Below are positions 23,419 to 26,175 of a stretch of 26,175 bases of DNA, one piece after another; position 1 is the stretch's first letter; each line of letters begins with the position of its first letter. The position numbers and the translations under genes were made by a program. This DNA is from JBCBCP01 sp038530575 (GTDB lineage: Bacteria; Pseudomonadota; Alphaproteobacteria; Rhodobacterales; Rhodobacteraceae). The stretch lies in the NCBI GenBank assembly GCA_038530575.1, contig JBCBCP010000043.1, positions 1 through 26,175 on the forward strand. Direction: 5' to 3'. The notes below the pieces were generated by a model. It was not told the DNA's origin. It did not search any database and worked only from the letters and a program-made list of their open reading frames with translations.

Positions 23419-24648
23419 ATGGACGGAACATCCAACGTAAGCGGGCTGACACGCCCGGACTATTACCGCTTTCACCAGGGCGAAAAGGTGCTGCCTTTCG
23501 CAGATGCCGAGTACGAGGCGCGGCTGGGCGGGCTGCGGGACATCATGGCGCACAAAGGGATCGACGCCGTCGTACTGACGTCGATGCACAATGTCGCCTA
23601 TTATTCCGGCTTTTTGTATTGCGCCTTTGGGCGCCCCTACGCACAGGTGGTGACCGCGACCGAGACCGTCACGTTCAGCGCGGGCATCGATGCGGCCCAG
23701 CCGTGGCGGCGCTGCTATGGCGACAACATCACATACACCGACTGGCAGCGGAACAATTATTGGCGTGCAATTCTTTCGGTGACAGGGCCGGGCAAAGTGA
23801 TCGGGTTTGAGGGCGATCACATCTCGGTTGCGCAAAAGACGCTTCTTGATGACGTCCTGTCGCCATCCCGGACGATAGATATCGCCCCGGCAACGATGAT
23901 GCAGCGGTTCCATAAATCGCCGGCGGAACTGGAGCTGATCCGCTCGGGTGCGGCAGTGGCGGATGTTGGCGGTTACGCAATTCGCGATGCGATCCGCGAG
24001 GGCGTTCGGGAAATCGACGTGGCCATGGCCGGACGCGATGCGATGGAACTGGAAATCGCCCGCCGCTTTCCGGATGCCGAATACCGGGACACATGGGTTT
24101 GGTTCCAGTCTGGTATCAACACCGATGGCGCGCATAATCCGGTCACCGCGCGGTGCTTGCAGCGCGGCGACATTCTGAGCCTCAATACGTTTCCGATGAT
24201 CTCGGGTTATTACACCGCGCTGGAGCGTACGCTATTTGTTGCAGAGGTTGACCCGGCCAGCCTTGCCGTCTGGGAGGCGAACGTCGCAGCGCATGAATAC
24301 GGGATGAGCCTTTTGAAGCCCGGTGTGTCCTGCGCCGCGGTCACGCAGGCCATCAACGAGTTCTTTGCAGAGCGCGACCTGCTGCAATACCGGACCTTTG
24401 GGTATGGCCACTCCTTTGGGGTGCTGAGCCATTACTACGGGCGAGAGGCGGGACTGGAGCTTCGGGAAGATATCGACACGGTTCTTGAGCCCGGCATGGT
24501 TATCTCGATGGAGCCGATGCTGACCATTCCCGAAGGCACGCCAGGCGCTGGCGGCTATCGAGAGCACGACATTCTTATCATCACCGAAGACGGGAACGAG
24601 AACATCACGGGCTTCCCCTTCGGCCCGGGACATAACGTCGTCGGCTGA
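23419..24648 (+). CDS. creatinase (creatine amidinohydrolase, EC 3.5.3.3)
   Basis: A 409-aa pita-bread-fold enzyme. It follows Pseudomonas putida creatinase (about 403 aa) closely as I recall it: YYSGFLYCAFGRPYA, DTWVWFQSGINTDGAHNPVT (about 224-243), GYYTALERTLF, then LQYRTFGYGHSFGVLSHYYG and the LELREDIDTVLEPGM segment. H239 matches the catalytic His232. Two metal-ligand Asp positions of M24 peptidases are N256 and A267 here, as expected for the metal-independent creatinase branch and against Xaa-Pro dipeptidase. The reaction gives sarcosine and urea in the cytoplasm. An AGGAG site precedes the ATG. It is divergent from the ABC permeases and convergent to the binding-protein gene; no sarcosine or creatininase gene is in view. 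Confidence 0.88.
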   Translation: MDGTSNVSGLTRPDYYRFHQGEKVLPFADAEYEARLGGLRDIMAHKGIDAVVLTSMHNVAYYSGFLYCAFGRPYAQVVTATETVTFSAGIDAAQPWRRCYGDNITYTDWQRNNYWRAILSVTGPGKVIGFEGDHISVAQKTLLDDVLSPSRTIDIAPATMMQRFHKSPAELELIRSGAAVADVGGYAIRDAIREGVREIDVAMAGRDAMELEIARRFPDAEYRDTWVWFQSGINTDGAHNPVTARCLQRGDILSLNTFPMISGYYTALERTLFVAEVDPASLAVWEANVAAHEYGMSLLKPGVSCAAVTQAINEFFAERDLLQYRTFGYGHSFGVLSHYYGREAGLELREDIDTVLEPGMVISMEPMLTIPEGTPGAGGYREHDILIITEDGNENITGFPFGPGHNVVG

Positions 24649-24665
24649 CCTGCTTTCAGGCCAAC

Positions 24666-24697
24666 AAAAAACCGCGCCCCCGTTGCCGGGGACGCGG
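24666..24697 (-). terminator. Rho-independent terminator of the substrate-binding protein gene
   Basis: On the minus strand an 11-bp stem with one mismatch (CCGCG-CCCCG arms, 4-nt loop) is followed by six T residues. It lies just after the substrate-binding gene and before the convergent creatinase stop, so it should stop transcription from continuing antisense through creatinase into the permeases. Confidence 0.85.
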
Positions 24698-24718
24698 CTT
24701 GTGTTCAAAGCAAAGCGC

Positions 24719-26175
24719 TTACTTGACGCGGTGCCAGTCTGCGATGTTCCACAGCTCGCTGTCCCACACGTTCAGCTTGATGCCGCCGAGGGTGGTCGAG
24801 TGCGCCGACAGGCGGGCGCGGTTGACGAGCGGCACGATCGTGTAGCTCTCCGCGGTCAGCATGTCGTTCATCTTCTTGGCGATGCGTGCACGCTCTTCGA
24901 TGTCGCCGGTCCGGGCCAGCTCGTCGATCAGGGCGTCATAGGCCGGGTCGCAGAAGCGGTTGATGTTCTCACCCTGCCACTGGCTGGACGGCTTCGGCTC
25001 GTTGCCGCAGCGGTATGCCGCCAGATAGGCCTGCGGGTCGGTGCCGTTGAAGGTGTTCGCGTACATCTCCACGTCCGCGTAGAACTTCTGGAACGTGTCC
25101 GGGGAGCCCGGGTCGCCGCCGAAGAACACGGATGCATCGAGGTTGCGCAGCTCGGTTTCAACACCGATCTCGCTCCACCACTGCTTGATCAGCGCCTGGA
25201 AGTCCTGACGGACGGCGTTGGTCGAGGTCTGGTAGAGGATGCGCAGCTCGACGCCGTCCTTGTCGCGGATGCCGTTGCCGTCGCTGTCGACCCAGCCGGC
25301 CTGATCCAGCAGCGCGTTTGCGCCCGCGATGTCCTGCGTCAGGCACTCGGTGTTGCCGGAGGCATAGATCGCCGGGGCAGGGACCAGATCACAGGTCGGC
25401 GTGCCGGCCTGGCCATAGCCCACCTCGGTCAGCAGCTCGCGGTCGATCGCCATCGACAGTGCCTTGCGCACGGCCTGATCGCTCAGGAACGGGTGCGGCT
25501 CGGCCACGGTCGAACGGGTTTCGGCGGGCAGATCGGGAGAGGGGTTCGTCAGGTTCATTTCCAGACGCTCGACCAGCGGGCCGAAGCCTGCGATCGGGAT
25601 ACCCTTGCCGCCCTCTTGCATCTTGGCGATGACGTCGGGGGCCAGCTGCAGGTTCCAGGCATAGTCGAACTCGCCCGTCTCCATGACGGCGCGGCCTGCG
25701 GCGGTGGCGTCTCCGCCCCCTTTGAACAGGACCGATGCGAAGGCCGGCTTGGCCGGATCGCGGTAGTTCGGGTTCGCCTCATACTGGATCACGTCGTTCG
25801 GACGGAAGTCGGTCACGACGAAGGGGCCGGTGCCGATGGGACCAAAGTTGGCCTCGGTGCACTCGGGCGCGCGGGCGCCAAGGCAGTCAGCAAACTGCGC
25901 CTTCTGGATGATCGGGGACTGACCGCCGACAAACGGACCGTAGGGGTTCGGCTGCGGCTGGTTGAAGGTCACGACCACGGTGCGTGCATCGGGCGTTTCA
26001 ACGGACTCGACGCCGTCAAAGGCCGCGCCCTGGGCACAGCCGCCCTCGGGGTGCATGCAGTATTCTGCGGTAAATGCCACGTCCTCGGACGTGACGGGTG
26101 AGCCATCGGACCAGACAAGGCCTTCGGACAGGACCCAGGTGATCTGGGTCAGGTCAGCGCTCACGCCGCCATTGC
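24719..26175 (-). CDS. ABC transporter substrate-binding protein, family 5 (peptide type), 5' truncated
   Basis: At least 485 codons; the N-terminus with signal peptide is beyond the right edge, and the frame stays open to the end. The start WVLSEGLVWSDGSPVTSEDVAFTAEY is the classic SBP_bac_5 pattern (L-DGxPVTAxDV). Later motifs include VVTDFRPNDVIQYEANPNYRD, QAVRKALSMAIDRELL, and LDQAGWVDSDGNGIRDKDG. It is expected to be a periplasmic protein delivering ligand to the two permeases. Family 5 proteins bind peptides but also opines, heme, nickel and other ligands. Creatinase being adjacent makes a guanidino ligand possible, though unproven. Its gene is separated from the permeases by the oppositely oriented creatinase gene. 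Confidence 0.92.
   Translation of the reverse strand, partial: NGGVSADLTQITWVLSEGLVWSDGSPVTSEDVAFTAEYCMHPEGGCAQGAAFDGVESVETPDARTVVVTFNQPQPNPYGPFVGGQSPIIQKAQFADCLGARAPECTEANFGPIGTGPFVVTDFRPNDVIQYEANPNYRDPAKPAFASVLFKGGGDATAAGRAVMETGEFDYAWNLQLAPDVIAKMQEGGKGIPIAGFGPLVERLEMNLTNPSPDLPAETRSTVAEPHPFLSDQAVRKALSMAIDRELLTEVGYGQAGTPTCDLVPAPAIYASGNTECLTQDIAGANALLDQAGWVDSDGNGIRDKDGVELRILYQTSTNAVRQDFQALIKQWWSEIGVETELRNLDASVFFGGDPGSPDTFQKFYADVEMYANTFNGTDPQAYLAAYRCGNEPKPSSQWQGENINRFCDPAYDALIDELARTGDIEERARIAKKMNDMLTAESYTIVPLVNRARLSAHSTTLGGIKLNVWDSELWNIADWHRVK

Noticed and set aside
23419..24648. Annotation as Xaa-Pro aminopeptidase/dipeptidase
   Set aside because: Two of the M24 metal-ligand positions are Asn and Ala, and the catalytic-His segment and surrounding blocks match creatinase.
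24683..26101. 472-codon plus-strand open frame opposite the substrate-binding protein
   Set aside because: The minus frame carries family 5 binding-protein motifs over its full length; the plus frame starts inside a terminator and shows no motif.

Overview
The window looks like chromosomal DNA from a GC-rich alphaproteobacterium of the Roseobacter lineage (Rhodobacteraceae). This rests on family resemblance, the long ORFs with high third-position GC, and the gene set: fused pntA plus pntB, malate synthase G with GlcG, DUF3422, an RTX protein and a peptide-family ABC importer. No rRNA, tRNA, CRISPR array, intact insertion sequence, phage gene or origin is visible.

Layout. Positions 1-152 hold the first 50 codons of gatB (minus). 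A small plus-strand protein of unknown role (250-696) follows. Next is a minus-strand run: pepN aminopeptidase N (3499-6042), a possible 92-aa TTG-start ORF, two coupled small membrane-anchored proteins, and a TPR-like protein. Divergent from pepN is a photolyase/cryptochrome-family gene whose stop overlaps the start of a 50-aa DUF2256 zinc-ribbon gene. A membrane-anchored staphylococcal-type nuclease follows. Malate synthase G (glcB), GlcG/HbpS and a class I amidotransferase-type gamma-glutamyl hydrolase run in the same direction (8668-12239).

Convergent to these is a minus-strand cluster: an SDR dehydrogenase, a DsbA-fold HCCA-isomerase-like protein (GTGA overlap), and a small protein that reads as a REP-associated tyrosine transposase with its catalytic residues replaced. 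A PEMT/ICMT-like membrane methyltransferase and the pntA-pntB proton-translocating transhydrogenase operon follow, closed by a hairpin terminator that should work in both directions. Then come an orphan RTX protein (minus), an NTF2-like small protein and a DUF3422 protein (both plus).

The right end (21067-26175) is a peptide-type ABC transporter locus: substrate-binding protein (5' end outside the window) and two permeases on the minus strand. Between them, on the opposite strand, sits a gene that I recognise as creatinase (creatine amidinohydrolase). It retains the catalytic His and has lost two M24 metal ligands. Creatinase and the permeases diverge from a 342-bp intergenic region carrying a 13-bp palindrome. 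The substrate-binding gene ends in a strong terminator facing the creatinase 3' end. The layout suggests, without proving, uptake and hydrolysis of creatine or a related guanidino compound.

The best candidates for something under-described are the creatinase/ABC arrangement, the catalytically dead RAYT homologue kept in an operon, and the non-canonical photolyase-family protein coupled to DUF2256.
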